Below, piece after piece: positions 1 through 9,901 of a stretch of 64,000 nucleotides of DNA. Both the position numbers and the translations under genes were made by a program. The stretch comes from Tremella fuciformis (lineage: Eukaryota > Basidiomycota > Tremellomycetes > Tremellales > Tremellaceae). Each line of letters starts with the position of its first letter. Position 1 is the stretch's first letter. Where the stretch lies: NCBI GenBank assembly GCA_032768795.1, contig CP136493.1, positions 2,418,001-2,482,000 of the forward strand, given 5' to 3'. Under the pieces are notes generated by a model. The model was not told the origin of the DNA and did not search any database. It was given only the letters and a program-made list of their open reading frames with translations.

Positions 1-952
1 TCTCGTACATCCATACGTCGTCCCAGAAATTACCAGCAGCATCGTGTCCGCCAGTGTGCGACGGCTTGCCCTCTCCGAACAACGTCACGAGCTTGCCAGC
101 GATTGGAAGCAAGGCATGGACCGATCGTGCGCCAGGAACCTCTCCTTCAGAGATGAGACCATCGATGTCCTCCCTGCCGAGGCCCGCCGCCTGGCCAAAG
201 GGTCGTGTCTGCCAGCCCTCACCGTCGCCGTCACCCGTCTGGTTCAAGTCGAGACTGTCGATAGAGCCGCCTATCTCGGTCTTGCCGTTGAAGCCGCCGA
301 AGCGAAAGAGCTTGTTGTCCAGGAACGCAATAGAAGTCCCACCACGACCGTCTCCAGGCGCATCGGCAAGCTGTGTCCAGACCTGAGAGGCAACGTCGAA
401 GGCCCAGGTGTCGCGTAGTCTGCCCGTGGAAGCGTCGCCGCAGCCAGCGTGGACGATCAAGCCGGAAGAGGTCGTCGTCGCTGCATGATACGATCGAGCG
501 CATGGGTACGTCGCCGAGGAGGGGGTGAGCTTGGTCCAGGTGGAAGTGCTGGGCGAGAAACGGTACACTGCGCCCGCTTCTTCCAACGGCGTCATCGATG
601 GCCCACCTCGCTGGCATGAGCTATGGCTGTATCGTGCTTGACAGACCGCTCACGCCACCAAAGACATAGATGTTGCCATTGATCACACCGGCGACGTGTC
701 CGACCCGCGGCTCTGGGACATCACCTTTACCGTGTACTCGCTCATACTTGCCGGTCGTGATGTCGACGACGTGCACGTCGCCATCGACCGGCTCGCGAGG
801 GGTGATCTCGCTTTGAGTCAGCTATAAGCACCCTCACACGAAAGATCAACTCACCCGCCATAGATATACACCTTGTTGCCGATGAGGCAAATACTGTGGG
901 ACGAGCGGGGTAGCTCGCCCTTGATACGAGTCCACTTGAGCGGGGTAGACAT
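1..952 (-). CDS. Kelch-repeat (galactose-oxidase-like beta-propeller) protein, 3' end outside window
   Basis: Read on the minus strand from an ATG at about 952, the protein starts MSTPLKWTRIKGELPRSSHS and then shows kelch blades. Each blade has paired glycines (VYIYGG, IYVFGG, LFRFGGFNG) followed by conserved W/Y residues. Two short introns fit, near 823-853 and 615-648, each with a GT donor and TAG or CAG acceptor; they restore the frame between blades. The frame is still open at base 1, so the C-terminus lies beyond the window. Kelch propellers are mostly protein-interaction scaffolds; some small fungal ones are cytosolic and resemble nitrile-specifier or RasGEF-like kelch proteins. No catalytic domain is visible in the part seen, so a specific role cannot be assigned. 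The family call is secure and the exact exon edges are approximate. Confidence 0.8.
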
Positions 953-1203
953 CTTACAGGTCCGAGTTGTTTATATAGTGCACCGTTCAGTCCTCAGTTC
1001 ATGATGAAGAGGAAATGCATGGGGGAACGGCGCTGTGGAGCGACGAATCGTACGACTCGACAGTGACCGTCGAGTCCTCGTTGGTGACCAGCAAGTCCTC
1101 GTCAGTGACCAGCCAGACCGCGACGTCCGAGAGACCCTCCTCGACGTCTTAAACGTGGTCAGAGCAGCTCAACGTGCATGCCCCTCATGTCGTCTACCAC
1201 TCT

Positions 1204-1992
1204 CTATGAGAAATCCTTGTACCCGACTCCCTTCACGAAGGTCTGCTGCCACGGTCCTTGGGCTTTCCCTTCTGCCAGCTCTACGTAGTGTTTCCCGTGG
1301 GCTTCTCCGTCGATGCCTCCCATCGCAGGGGCGCCATCAGCCTTGCGCTCGTCCGCATAGTAGAACCTGCTCGTTAGAGAGCTCGACGAATAGCAGAAGC
1401 GCTGAACACCCACTTGTAGCCCTTGTCCTTGAACACCTCGGAAGCGGCGTTGATCATGTTCGCCGTGGCAGCTTTGCCCACGCCCAGCGTCAGGACGATC
1501 GGCAGGACCTTGACATTGGTGCAGTTGCCCGTGTAGATGAACGTGCGTGACGCCGTGTCTGACAGCTGGGCGAACCCAGCTACCGCCTCTTGCGCCGCGG
1601 CATAGACGCTGGTAGTGTTAATGGCCAGGTCGCCCGTAAAGTCGGCAAGGCTGGGCGACAGTGGGTTCTGGGGATTTCCAGGGTGGGCAGCGCCAGCTTC
1701 TCCTCAGCGAACCAGACCTTTGAGAGACAAGAGGCACGACAGACTGACCGTTGTACACCACGACGCTCGGGATGCCCAGAGCCGACTTGACCTTTGAGAA
1801 GATTCCCGGGATCGACGAAGGGTCCGACAGATCTCCGCCGATATGCACTTGTTCCTGAGCCCCGCTCTGGAACTCCTTCGGGTTCCGGGAGACGAGCGCG
1901 ATCTTGTACCCCTTGGATGCGAATGCTCGCGCGACGCCTTGGCCGATGTTGGCGCCGGCGCCGAGGATGAGTACGATGGGGGAGGAGGACAT
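1204..1992 (-). CDS. Short-chain dehydrogenase/reductase (SDR family)
   Basis: The N-terminus has the Rossmann nucleotide-binding signature VLILGAGANIGQGVARAFA (Gly-rich GAGxxIGxG), followed by a VSRN segment typical of NADP preference. Three exons fit. The first intron follows VVVYNG; the second, about 47 nt with a CTCTAAC-like branch point, joins GYK to FYYADERKADG. The spliced product is roughly 230-240 residues, normal for a single-domain SDR, and ends VGYKDFS before the stop. A YAAAQEA segment supplies Tyr in the catalytic region, but I do not see a textbook YxxxK, so this may be a divergent SDR of the kind often annotated as NAD(P)-binding protein. It probably acts on a small carbonyl or alcohol substrate in the cytosol. 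Upstream is a perfect CCG/CGG palindrome (2180-2198). Confidence 0.8.
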
Positions 1993-3192
1993 GATGTCGA
2001 GGGGATTGATTCTTGCTACCGTTTGCAGTACCCGCTGGACGCCAGCGAGCTTTATATGGCTGGATGCTGCTTACCGATCGGGCCGGCGGGGACCCGTCAG
2101 ACAATCTGATCCGTAAGCTCACGCCTCACAGAACCGCCGGCTCGATAAGGGTCCTACAGGTGTTTTTCCGATGGGAAGTAGATCTCCGACGGAGATCTCT
2201 CACCCCTCTGGGTGTCGACGAGATACTTGCCGCGCGCCCATCCTTTGAAGCTGCACGGAATAGTGTAGTATATGTATATCTCGCTTGCATGCGAAGAATG
2301 TCTGCCTACATCCCATTCAAACTATCGACCTCCCACTAGAACCGATCGACTTGGGGACACAACCCAACATCTTCACCTGGCCTGGTGTTCTCATGTGGAC
2401 CTCCATCTCAGGAAGAGTTTGTGGTACGAATTCCTGTCCATGAGTCTAGAGTACTTTCGGCGCCAGCGGGGAAAGCGTCTCATCTCCTTGCATTGAGATG
2501 ACGAGGGTTGGAAGTACTGCTGTCTCGGCTGCCAAGTACCAGCAGCCGGTCAGCACTCATGATGCTAGTCAGACCCTGCAGGACAACCAAAGTCACGGAG
2601 CTGAGGGAATGGACGGCATACAGGTGCACAATCCTGGTAAGCTCAAGACCATCTCGTTTGAATCGGATATGTCCCGGAGAAGCGATTCATGCTGCTCGCG
2701 ATAGTGCTTTGGCTCACTGAAATCAATCTTGTCAACAGCAGCCGGCAGATGTCTGCTACAACGTTCCGTCATCATCAAACGGAATGGTTGGGACACTGTG
2801 AGTGTATGACAGCTGACTGGAAAGTTTGGTCAGAAGGTGCAATCATCGCGTGTTGTTCGCAAGCAACGGGATTCGACATGGTCCGAGGCGCCGAGAAGCC
2901 GAGAATGGGGTACCAAGAGGCCTCGTGTTTCTCAATGTGACGCTGGTTCGTCAAGGCTTATGAGTGAGGCAAATGATCAATGCCCGGGGTCTTGCTTGAA
3001 CCGCGTGCAGGGGAGCTGCATATGCATGCAATCCTGAACGACAGCAACTTCGACGTTAGGAAGCTTGGGTGTCTACCACGTGTTTAGACAGAGGGCAGTC
3101 GAGAGTGAGAAATTCAGCAGCGGACCAACTCAGCTGATCGAGCAGTGGCCCAGTTCTGCTCGCGGCAGAGGCCTGGGATCACTGATCTGCTG
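1993..3192. other. Long intergenic stretch, no gene recognised
   Basis: About 1.2 kb between the SDR start and the sulfatase stop. Only short unrelated open frames occur, with no recognisable domain on either strand. It must hold the SDR promoter (right side of 1992) and the sulfatase 3' region. The one structured feature seen is the palindrome at 2180-2198. Confidence 0.5.
2180..2198. promoter_or_regulatory. 19-bp perfect palindrome, candidate Zn2Cys6 site
   Basis: AGATCTCCGACGGAGATCT is a perfect inverted repeat around a central A, with everted CCG/CGG triplets. It lies about 190 bp upstream of the SDR start codon. Dimeric Zn2Cys6 factors bind paired CGG triplets; this use is inferred from shape and position only. 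Confidence 0.35.
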
Positions 3193-4683
3193 TTAAGAAG
3201 ATGCAAGTCCCGCCTGCTTTCCGCTGCCAGGTCTCTCCAGCTCAAAGTCGAATCTATCTTGCACGTCCCACCCGTCCTCACCAATATACTGCGCAAGACT
3301 CCGCACACTGACTCCGTCCCGGAAAAACCAAGAATCCTGCGTCTCTCGCTGCCAAATCTCTACCTTTTCGCGTAGCTCCCGCACGACTGCGGCGTACTTC
3401 GGATCTTCGGCCAAGTTGTTGACTTCCATTGGATCCTCCTCCATGTCGTACAGCTCTTCCGGCCCCCGCTGTATGTAAGCCTGGAGGGATCGCTTTCCGA
3501 TCATCAACTCCTTGGCGGTAGCATTAGGCACCGAGTCGCGTATCGCTGCCCAGCTCTTCGACGCGTATATATCGGCCGAGAACGGGAAGTCTAACTTCCA
3601 GCAGATGTTGCGGTGGTATTTCCACTTCCGAGTCCTGAGGAATCGAGTAGGGTAGTAGTTGGTGAGCTCGTGAAAGGTGTGCGAGCCGTATACCTCTGTC
3701 TGACCGCCTGGGGAGCCGTATAGGATGGGAAGGATGGATCGACCGCGTCGTGGTGCTGCACCCAACTTGCTGATGGACAGCTGGCTCGAGGTGTCGATGC
3801 CCGAGAAGTCGAGGAGGGTGGGCAAAATGTCGATGTAAGATACCATATCGCAGCTGATACCGGTCTTTCCACCCGGCAGCCGTACGATCAATGGAAGCCT
3901 GACACCAGCATCGTACAGGGTCGTCTTGGAGTTCAAGAACGGCGGGCCATTATCGCTAAGGAACACCACGAGTGTGTCCTCATCAAGCCCGGCCGCCGCC
4001 AGTTCCGATAGCAACATCCCGACTCCTTGATCCATCCGCGAGATCGAGCGGTAGTACTCTGCCACCTCTTGTCGGACCTCTGGTAGGTCATTAAGGTAGA
4101 ATGGCACCTCCAGCTCGAACGCGTCGTATGTGATGTCCGTGACATCCCGATATGCCTGGTTGTTGGCGAAGCCGCCTCGAGTATTGTCGCGATGAGGATC
4201 CATGTACCCGACGGTCAAGTTGAAAGCCTTGCCCTCTTGCTTGGCCCGACGAAAGAAGTCCCTCGCACGGTCCGCCACCCAGCGCACGTCCCTCGTAGGG
4301 CTCTCATCACGGACCGTCCATGGATAGACGTGATCCGGCCCAACGTGGACCTTGTTGATGATTCCCGTCAAGAATCCCGCTTTGTTGAACAAGTAGGGCA
4401 TCGTCTCGACATGATCATGCGTCATGAAGTGGTGGAAGGAATGCTGCAGCCCGTACTGCCCGTTCTCGTGCGTGTGCAGGCCGGTGTAGATGACGGATCG
4501 CGACCCGGAACACGACGCGGTCGATGCAAAGGCCATGTCGAAGCGGACGCCGGAAGCTGCCAGCTTGTCGATGTTGGGTGTGCGGATGACTGGCTCGCCA
4601 TAGCATGAGAGGTTCTTGCCGAGATCATCGGCGACGATGAGCAAGGTGTTGCGGGGTCGCGACGAGTGGGACATATCGAGCAA
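3193..4683 (-). CDS. Sulfatase, heparan N-sulfatase (SGSH)-like, with variant CSGSR active-site motif
   Basis: Intronless, 496 aa, near the usual length for the sulfatase family. N-terminal LLIVADDLGKN is the metal-binding DD motif of alkaline-phosphatase-fold sulfatases. The following stretch (CSGSRSVIYTGLHTHENG, then GLQHSFHHF, then GFLTGIINKVHVGP) matches the layout of N-sulfoglucosamine sulfohydrolases. SDNGPPF supplies the second metal-site Asp-Asn. The family consensus for the formylglycine site is C-x-P-x-R; here the third residue is Gly (codon GGG), while Cys and Arg are kept. There is no obvious signal peptide (MLDMSHSSRPRNT precedes the first strand), so it may be intracellular. It is divergent from the sugar porter at 5151-6963. 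It most likely cleaves a sulfate ester or sulfamate from a sugar; the substrate is inferred from similarity only. Confidence 0.88.
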   Translation of the reverse strand: MLDMSHSSRPRNTLLIVADDLGKNLSCYGEPVIRTPNIDKLAASGVRFDMAFASTASCSGSRSVIYTGLHTHENGQYGLQHSFHHFMTHDHVETMPYLFNKAGFLTGIINKVHVGPDHVYPWTVRDESPTRDVRWVADRARDFFRRAKQEGKAFNLTVGYMDPHRDNTRGGFANNQAYRDVTDITYDAFELEVPFYLNDLPEVRQEVAEYYRSISRMDQGVGMLLSELAAAGLDEDTLVVFLSDNGPPFLNSKTTLYDAGVRLPLIVRLPGGKTGISCDMVSYIDILPTLLDFSGIDTSSQLSISKLGAAPRRGRSILPILYGSPGGQTEVYGSHTFHELTNYYPTRFLRTRKWKYHRNICWKLDFPFSADIYASKSWAAIRDSVPNATAKELMIGKRSLQAYIQRGPEELYDMEEDPMEVNNLAEDPKYAAVVRELREKVEIWQRETQDSWFFRDGVSVRSLAQYIGEDGWDVQDRFDFELERPGSGKQAGLASS

Positions 4684-5150
4684 AGCATTTGATACGGTTG
4701 TGAGTGTGTTCTGGCGCAGGGAGTACAGGCCATGTGGCCCAGTCCATGTATTTCAAACTTCTCCAATGGAAGCTTGTTCTGCGGGGGAATATCCGACATC
4801 CCCTGCTACGCCGCTTACCTTAACTACCTTAATTGCGCCATCGGCGAACATGCCGGCGCCGAGCTCCGAGACCCGTCACATGGTAAGGCGGGCGAGGAAA
4901 CGGAGGTGGTGCAATTGGCAATCGGTTTGAGGATACCTCTATCTCCACTCGCGAGCTGAGCCTGTGGTCTATTGCTGGAACTGAAGGGCTTGCGACGTCT
5001 GGCGCAGAGGAATGAAGCACCGGCTATGGCGTGCAATGGACGACGCCGAAGAATACGAATAAATGGTCGTTGGAGGCCACTACTCAACGCCGCTTTACGA
5101 TATAACATGACTCATCCGCCCAGTTGGGACACTGCACCTCGTCCCGTAAG
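4684..5150. promoter_or_regulatory. Divergent promoter region, sulfatase / sugar porter
   Basis: 467 bp between two divergently transcribed start codons. It must carry both promoters. No clear TATA box or repeated operator was found; one upstream ATG (5107) is out of frame with the transporter start at 5151. Confidence 0.5.
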
Positions 5151-6963
5151 ATGTATTTCGACCTGCGCGACAACCTCGTCACGAGGAACTACACAGTCCG
5201 ACTCTTCTTGACCAGTATCCTGCTCACGTTGAGCTCGGCCAACTATGCTTTTGACAATCAAGGCTTCGGCCAGGTCGGTCTCATCACATTCCTGAGTCAC
5301 GCAGCTGACAGTCCTGCAGACACAAGCGATGGACCCCTTCACTCGCCGCTTTGGGGACAGGTCAACGAAGGGGACCTACTCGCTACCGGCCAACTTTCTG
5401 TCGTACTCGAATTCTTTCCCCTTCATTTTGCTGGTATGCGGGATCGTTATCGGCTCGGTGATCTCAAATCAATACGGTCGCCGGGCGACCTGCTTCGTCA
5501 TGTCGCTCTGGGCGCTGTGCTGCGTGCCAATCATTGTGACGAGCAAAGGACGCTCCCAATTCCTCGCTGGCAGATGCCTCAATTCGGTGTACATCGGTAT
5601 GGAGATGTCGACGATTCCCATCTTTCAGTCCGAGATTGTCCCTGCGCCAGTCAGAGGCCTGGCTACTGTCAGCTATCAGCTGAGTTTCGGAGCTGGAGCC
5701 TTGATCATCTCGGGCATATGCCATCGAACCGCGACCATCACTAACGACTGGTCTTGGAGGATCCCGTTCCTGTGTTACTTGTTCGGTGAGCCGTTCCACG
5801 TCTGACGAGGATTTAGTTGCTGACTTCAGTCCCCTCCGTCGTAGCGAGTTTGATATGGTTTCAACCCGAAAGCCCGCGCTGGCTCGCTGCGAAGGGACGC
5901 ATCGAAGCCGCACGGTCAGCTCTCACTAAGTTTCGTAAACCGGGGCACGATGTCGAGCACGAACTGGAGCAGATCCTACTTGGACTCGAACTGGAAAGGA
6001 ATCTATCCAAAGGCTCGTATGCGGCGTGCTTTCAAGGCCGTCATCTCAGGAGGACCTTGATCGTCTTTGCGGTCAACTTCTTCCTCCAGGCCACTGGTCA
6101 GGCGTTCACCAGCTCCTATGGCGCCCTGATCATCAAATCGCTGAACTCGATCAACCCCTTCAACTACACGCTCATCACCAACGGTCTCAACCTTGCCATG
6201 TACATACTGGTAGGTTCACTTGGTCATGGCGGCGGGGTTGCGCTTGATCACAGTCCGCGTTCCTGAATGACCGTGTCGGTCGAAGACCCATCATGATCGC
6301 AAGCGCGGGCTTACAGGCGGCTTTCCTCTTTATCATCGCCGGTCTGGGTACCGCGCAGCTGAACGCGAGCAAGTCGGTCAACGCGGCCCTTGTGGCCTTC
6401 ATCATTCTCTTCGCTCAGGCATATACGTTCGGCTGGGCACCATTGTCTTACCTCATCTCGGCGGAGACACCCAGCCAGGAGTTGAGGGACAAGACGGCCA
6501 GAATGGGATTCGCGATTGGGATCGTGACGCAGTGGGTCTTTAGCTGTCTCGGTTTCAGCCGCTGACCCGGCCACAGGTTCGCCGTTGCCTATTCCCTCCC
6601 GTACCTCCTAAACGCGCCTTATGCCAATCTCGGGATGAAGGTCGGCTTCATCTACGCCCCTCTCGCCACCCTGGCCTTCATATGGGCCTACTTCTTCCTG
6701 CCCGAGCTCAAAGGGCTCACGTATGTCCATGATCCGATTCAAAGGTGCCGTGCTGATATTCCGACAGCCTCGAGCAGGTGGATCTCCTGTTCGAGTCCCG
6801 AGTCACAGCCACACAGTCCGCCAAATGGAATGCCGAGCATCGTGCCCTCGACATCACCGCCGACGAATCAGGGCGTATCACTGCTTCACACGATGCGAGG
6901 AAGGGTGCCATCCCTCACGAGGATTGGGAGGGAAAACATAACGAGGGTGTTGCGGTCGCGTAA
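5151..6963 (+). CDS. MFS sugar porter (fungal hexose/oligosaccharide transporter type)
   Basis: Six exons fit with short introns (near 5274-5319, 5785-5815, 6210-6253, 6532-6576, 6721-6767). The spliced product begins MYFDLRDNLVTRN, and the first membrane helix contains YAFDNQGFGQ, the position of the usual GYDQG motif. Sugar-porter hallmarks follow: NQYGRR in the loop 2-3 region, PESPRWL after helix 6, DRVGRRP in the second half, PELKGLTLEQVDLLFE at the C-terminus. About twelve helices are expected in the plasma membrane, with proton symport inferred from the family. The GYD-like segment is altered (YAFDNQG), so substrate preference is uncertain. The start at 5151 is the first ATG that gives the conserved N-terminus. 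Divergence from the sulfatase suggests uptake of the sugar freed by it, or of its sulfated precursor. Confidence 0.85.
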
Positions 6964-7452
6964 AGGTGTCTCACTGTTGGAACCCCCAAGCGGACGGATC
7001 CTCGTTTTATGGAGCGGAGAGAAGCCTCCTATCTTTGCAACGCTTGCTTTGCTAGGTCGGCGCTGTTCGCCGTTAGCCTGTCACTCACGGAAGAAAGGAA
7101 CCACGAGACTGTCGCATTGATGATGGTCGACTCCTTGATCTGCTGAAGGGCATAGTAGGCTTGCACATCTCACAGTATCCGCTGATCAAGGGCAACCATT
7201 TGACCTCCCTATTCAGGTTATTCGCTCTCCCGTGGTCATGTATGAAGAGCTCGGGCCGGAGGTATGGATACGATGACCACGTCGAGCGAACAAGAACGAC
7301 ACTCTACCGTTGTATACATCGCGGATCCTAACAGGGGCTAGTTCCCGATTCCAAGTCTTGCAACAACGTCTACAACTAGACGGCATCGTCCCTTCTCTCT
7401 GACACCCACATCTATAGCTATTATCTGTAAGACACCTCGCGCACCAGCTGGG
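6964..7452. other. Intergenic; carries one copy of a dispersed repeat
   Basis: Between convergent 3' ends of the sugar porter and the DAL5-like permease. No gene is seen. Bases about 7017-7125 resemble 16022-16130, which also lies just after a stop codon. Confidence 0.5.
7017..7125 (+). repeat. Dispersed repeat, copy A
   Basis: A block containing GCCTCCTATCTTTGCAACGC, then GCTTTGCTA, CGCTGTT, GCCTGTCACTCAC and GTCGCATTGATGATG. It aligns base by base, with scattered mismatches, to 16022-16130. Similarity fades outside about 110 bp. No coding capacity or terminal repeats are evident; a degraded MITE or solo-LTR fragment is possible. Confidence 0.45.
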
Positions 7453-9489
7453 TCACAGGATGTATATGAAAGTGGGAGCCTTATCACCCATCTCTTCTAG
7501 CTGTTCGGGTGTAAATTCGCCGACATTCATCGCCGTCTTTCGTGCGTTGTCCCTCCTTAACACCAAGTAGTTGATGACGGTCGCAACGAGCGCCGAGGCA
7601 CAGATTGCCTCACCGTCAACTACCACCAACAGCAGCCCGAGAGGCGATGAAGACACTCACGATGCCCATACCGTACCCAAGGTGATAATACGGCCTGTCG
7701 GTCAGAAATGAGGTCTCGCTGAGGGAGAATGAGACTTGCGCTTGTCGGGTGAGATAGACGTTTGTCCCTATCGCGGTTGCCAAGCCCGCAGTGAGACACT
7801 GAAACGTCGTGGCCATATTCTTTTTGCCCCGGCCGGCCGCATTATTGGCTGTAGGACAAGTTCAGCGTCAGGGGGAAAAGTGTGTGACACGACTCACAAC
7901 ACCAGGCTAGAAGAGCGGGATAGGCAGCGTACAGCCCGGCACAGACCCAGATGCAGAAGAAGTACCGAACATTAGGATTGCGGTCTTTGGGTAGGGCGTA
8001 GAGGGCGATGAGGCCGATCATGCCGACAAGGAAACCGCAGAAGATGCCCAGGGCCCGACGTTCATACCGGTCGTTAAAGTACGCTGCTATGCAGACGCAG
8101 AGGCACGCGACCGCGTAGATGGGCACCGTCATCAGTTGAGCTTTGGCAGCCGAGTAGCCTAGCTCGGTGAGAACGGTAGGCAGGACATAAGAGAATCTGG
8201 GCGTCAGCTGGTACAGAACGGCGAGCGGTAAGTGTACCCGATCACGGCAATGTTGCAGCAGATGCCTGTTGTCAGAACAATATCAAGGTGAGAGAGTGAC
8301 TCACAGAGCCAGACGCAGAGGATAATTCTGATGTCGGTCACGGCTTGTTTCATATGCACCCATCGGAAATCTTCTTTCTCCAAGTGCCCAGCACCAGCTT
8401 GGGCCCGAATGGCCATGACCATTTCCTTTTCGGACGGCGTCAACCATCGTGCACTCTCAGGGGAGTCGGGTATTCCAAAGTAGATGAGAAGTGACAACAG
8501 GATGGTCGCAATTCCCTATCAGTCAGCGTCAGCCCGATGCAGTGCGAGGAGTCGGTCACGACTTGCCTCGAGGAGAAACAACCATCGCCAGCTGGCGAGA
8601 CCGGCAATACCATCCATATAAGTAATTGCGTACGCGCTGGCGGTCAATGGAGACTTGGGGACTTCAGTTCAGGACGTACAGGAGCCCAGCTGTTTGAGCG
8701 TCAGCAAGTCGGATCAAGAAGCTCGCATGCGTGATGACGTACTGAAAGAACCAGCAAGAATCCCCGTGGCATAGAAGCCGGCGACGCGCTTCTGCAAGTC
8801 TTTCCGAGGGTACCAGGTCCCCACGATCTGCAGGGCTGCTGGGAAGAAGCCCGCCTGCAGCTTTAGACCGGGTCTGAGCCGGAGTGCGGACAGCGAATGG
8901 CTCACCTCGGTGATGCCCAGGAAGAACCGAGTCGCAAAAGCGCCTCCGAAATCGTGCGGGAAAGCGGACAGCAACGTCACCAGACCCCAAGCGGCCGTCA
9001 ATATGGCAAGCCAAAGTGAAGGTCTGCGCGTCGCGTCAGCGATCCAGTCCCGATGTAGCAAGGAGGGTGATCCTACCTGACCGATTGGATGATGATCTGC
9101 GAAGGCACCTCGAATACCGCATACGTGAGGAAGAAGCCGGTGGCTATGAGGTTGTACTGATCGGCCTTGAGATGCAGATCGGTTTTATAACCTTGGACGA
9201 CTTAATCTCGTAGTCAAGCATACCATACGCGCGACCCACCCAGTATGGAGGCATTGGCCAGTGAATTGCGGTCGACAAATGATATCTACGCATCAGTAAA
9301 GGTTTCCTCAGCGAGGTCAAATCGGCGACTGACCAAGTAAAGTAGGGCAAGGCACGGGACCACCCGGAGGTCGATCTTACGTGTGAGTTGCGGGGAGATG
9401 ATCACCTCTGGAGTCGGAGCTTCAAGTACGAGCTCAGGCTCAAGGACGGCGGCCTTCTCCGAATCGACATTCTGTCCGTGGTCGCTCAT
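7453..9489 (-). CDS. MFS permease, allantoate/anion:cation symporter (DAL5/TNA1-like) family
   Basis: Minus-strand multi-exon gene starting MSDHGQNVDSEKAAVLEPE at 9489. After the acidic N-terminal tail comes TRKIDLRVVPCLALLYLLSFVDRNSLANA, shown here only as its key residues: the D-R-N of helix 1 is the hallmark of the ACS family. Further hallmarks are the EVPSQII helix 2 loop, ELQAGFFPA after RFFLG, WYPRKDLQKR in the central region, PDSPESARWLTPSEK before the long loop, and the C-terminus RRDNARKTAMN ... EEMGDKAPTFIYIL. At least six introns are needed, all short. Such permeases import ureides, nicotinate, pantothenate, dipeptides or carboxylates. It is divergent from the amidase at 9902, so a nitrogen-source substrate is plausible. 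Exact exon edges in the 7.6-8.7 kb part are approximate. Confidence 0.82.
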
Positions 9490-9901
9490 TTTGATGTGAC
9501 TCAACAAAGTCGTATGAGATAGCGTGTGTTTTGGGCAGAGAGGGGTGGGGGATGAGAAGACGTGGTACGTCTGCCAGTGTGAGGGATCGTACAACGAGTA
9601 TATGTATGCCTCACTGCCTCCGCCATATCAGAGCACTCAGTGAAGCTACGGTTGCGTAGATGCGTTATCAAGAGAAATTAGGTAACGAATGCTGGGATCG
9701 CAAAAGTCGGGCTGGGTCGCCTAAATGTGTTAAGGGTTCAACGGGTCGGAGTCGCGTAAAACGACTCGGGGAGATAAGAAAAGCCGACCCGGGCTCGAGG
9801 CACAGGAGACGATGAGCGAGGGCGACGTATATGAGCAGCGGCCGTCTATAACGACGAAGGAAAGAGGGTCACACCCCGAGCCGTTTCTCATAGTCCGATC
9901 G
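9490..9901. promoter_or_regulatory. Divergent promoter region, DAL5-like permease / amidase
   Basis: 412 bp between two divergent starts (258 fewer usable bases if the alternative amidase ATG at 9812 is used). No clear GATA cluster or repeated CGG site stood out on reading. Confidence 0.4.

Noticed and set aside
1035..1550. Plus-strand open frame of 171 codons over the SDR gene
   Set aside because: Antisense shadow of SDR exons, which have clear Rossmann motifs; no domain of its own.
5124..5150. Start of the sugar porter upstream of 5151
   Set aside because: Only a TTG is in frame; the nearest upstream ATG (5107) is out of frame.
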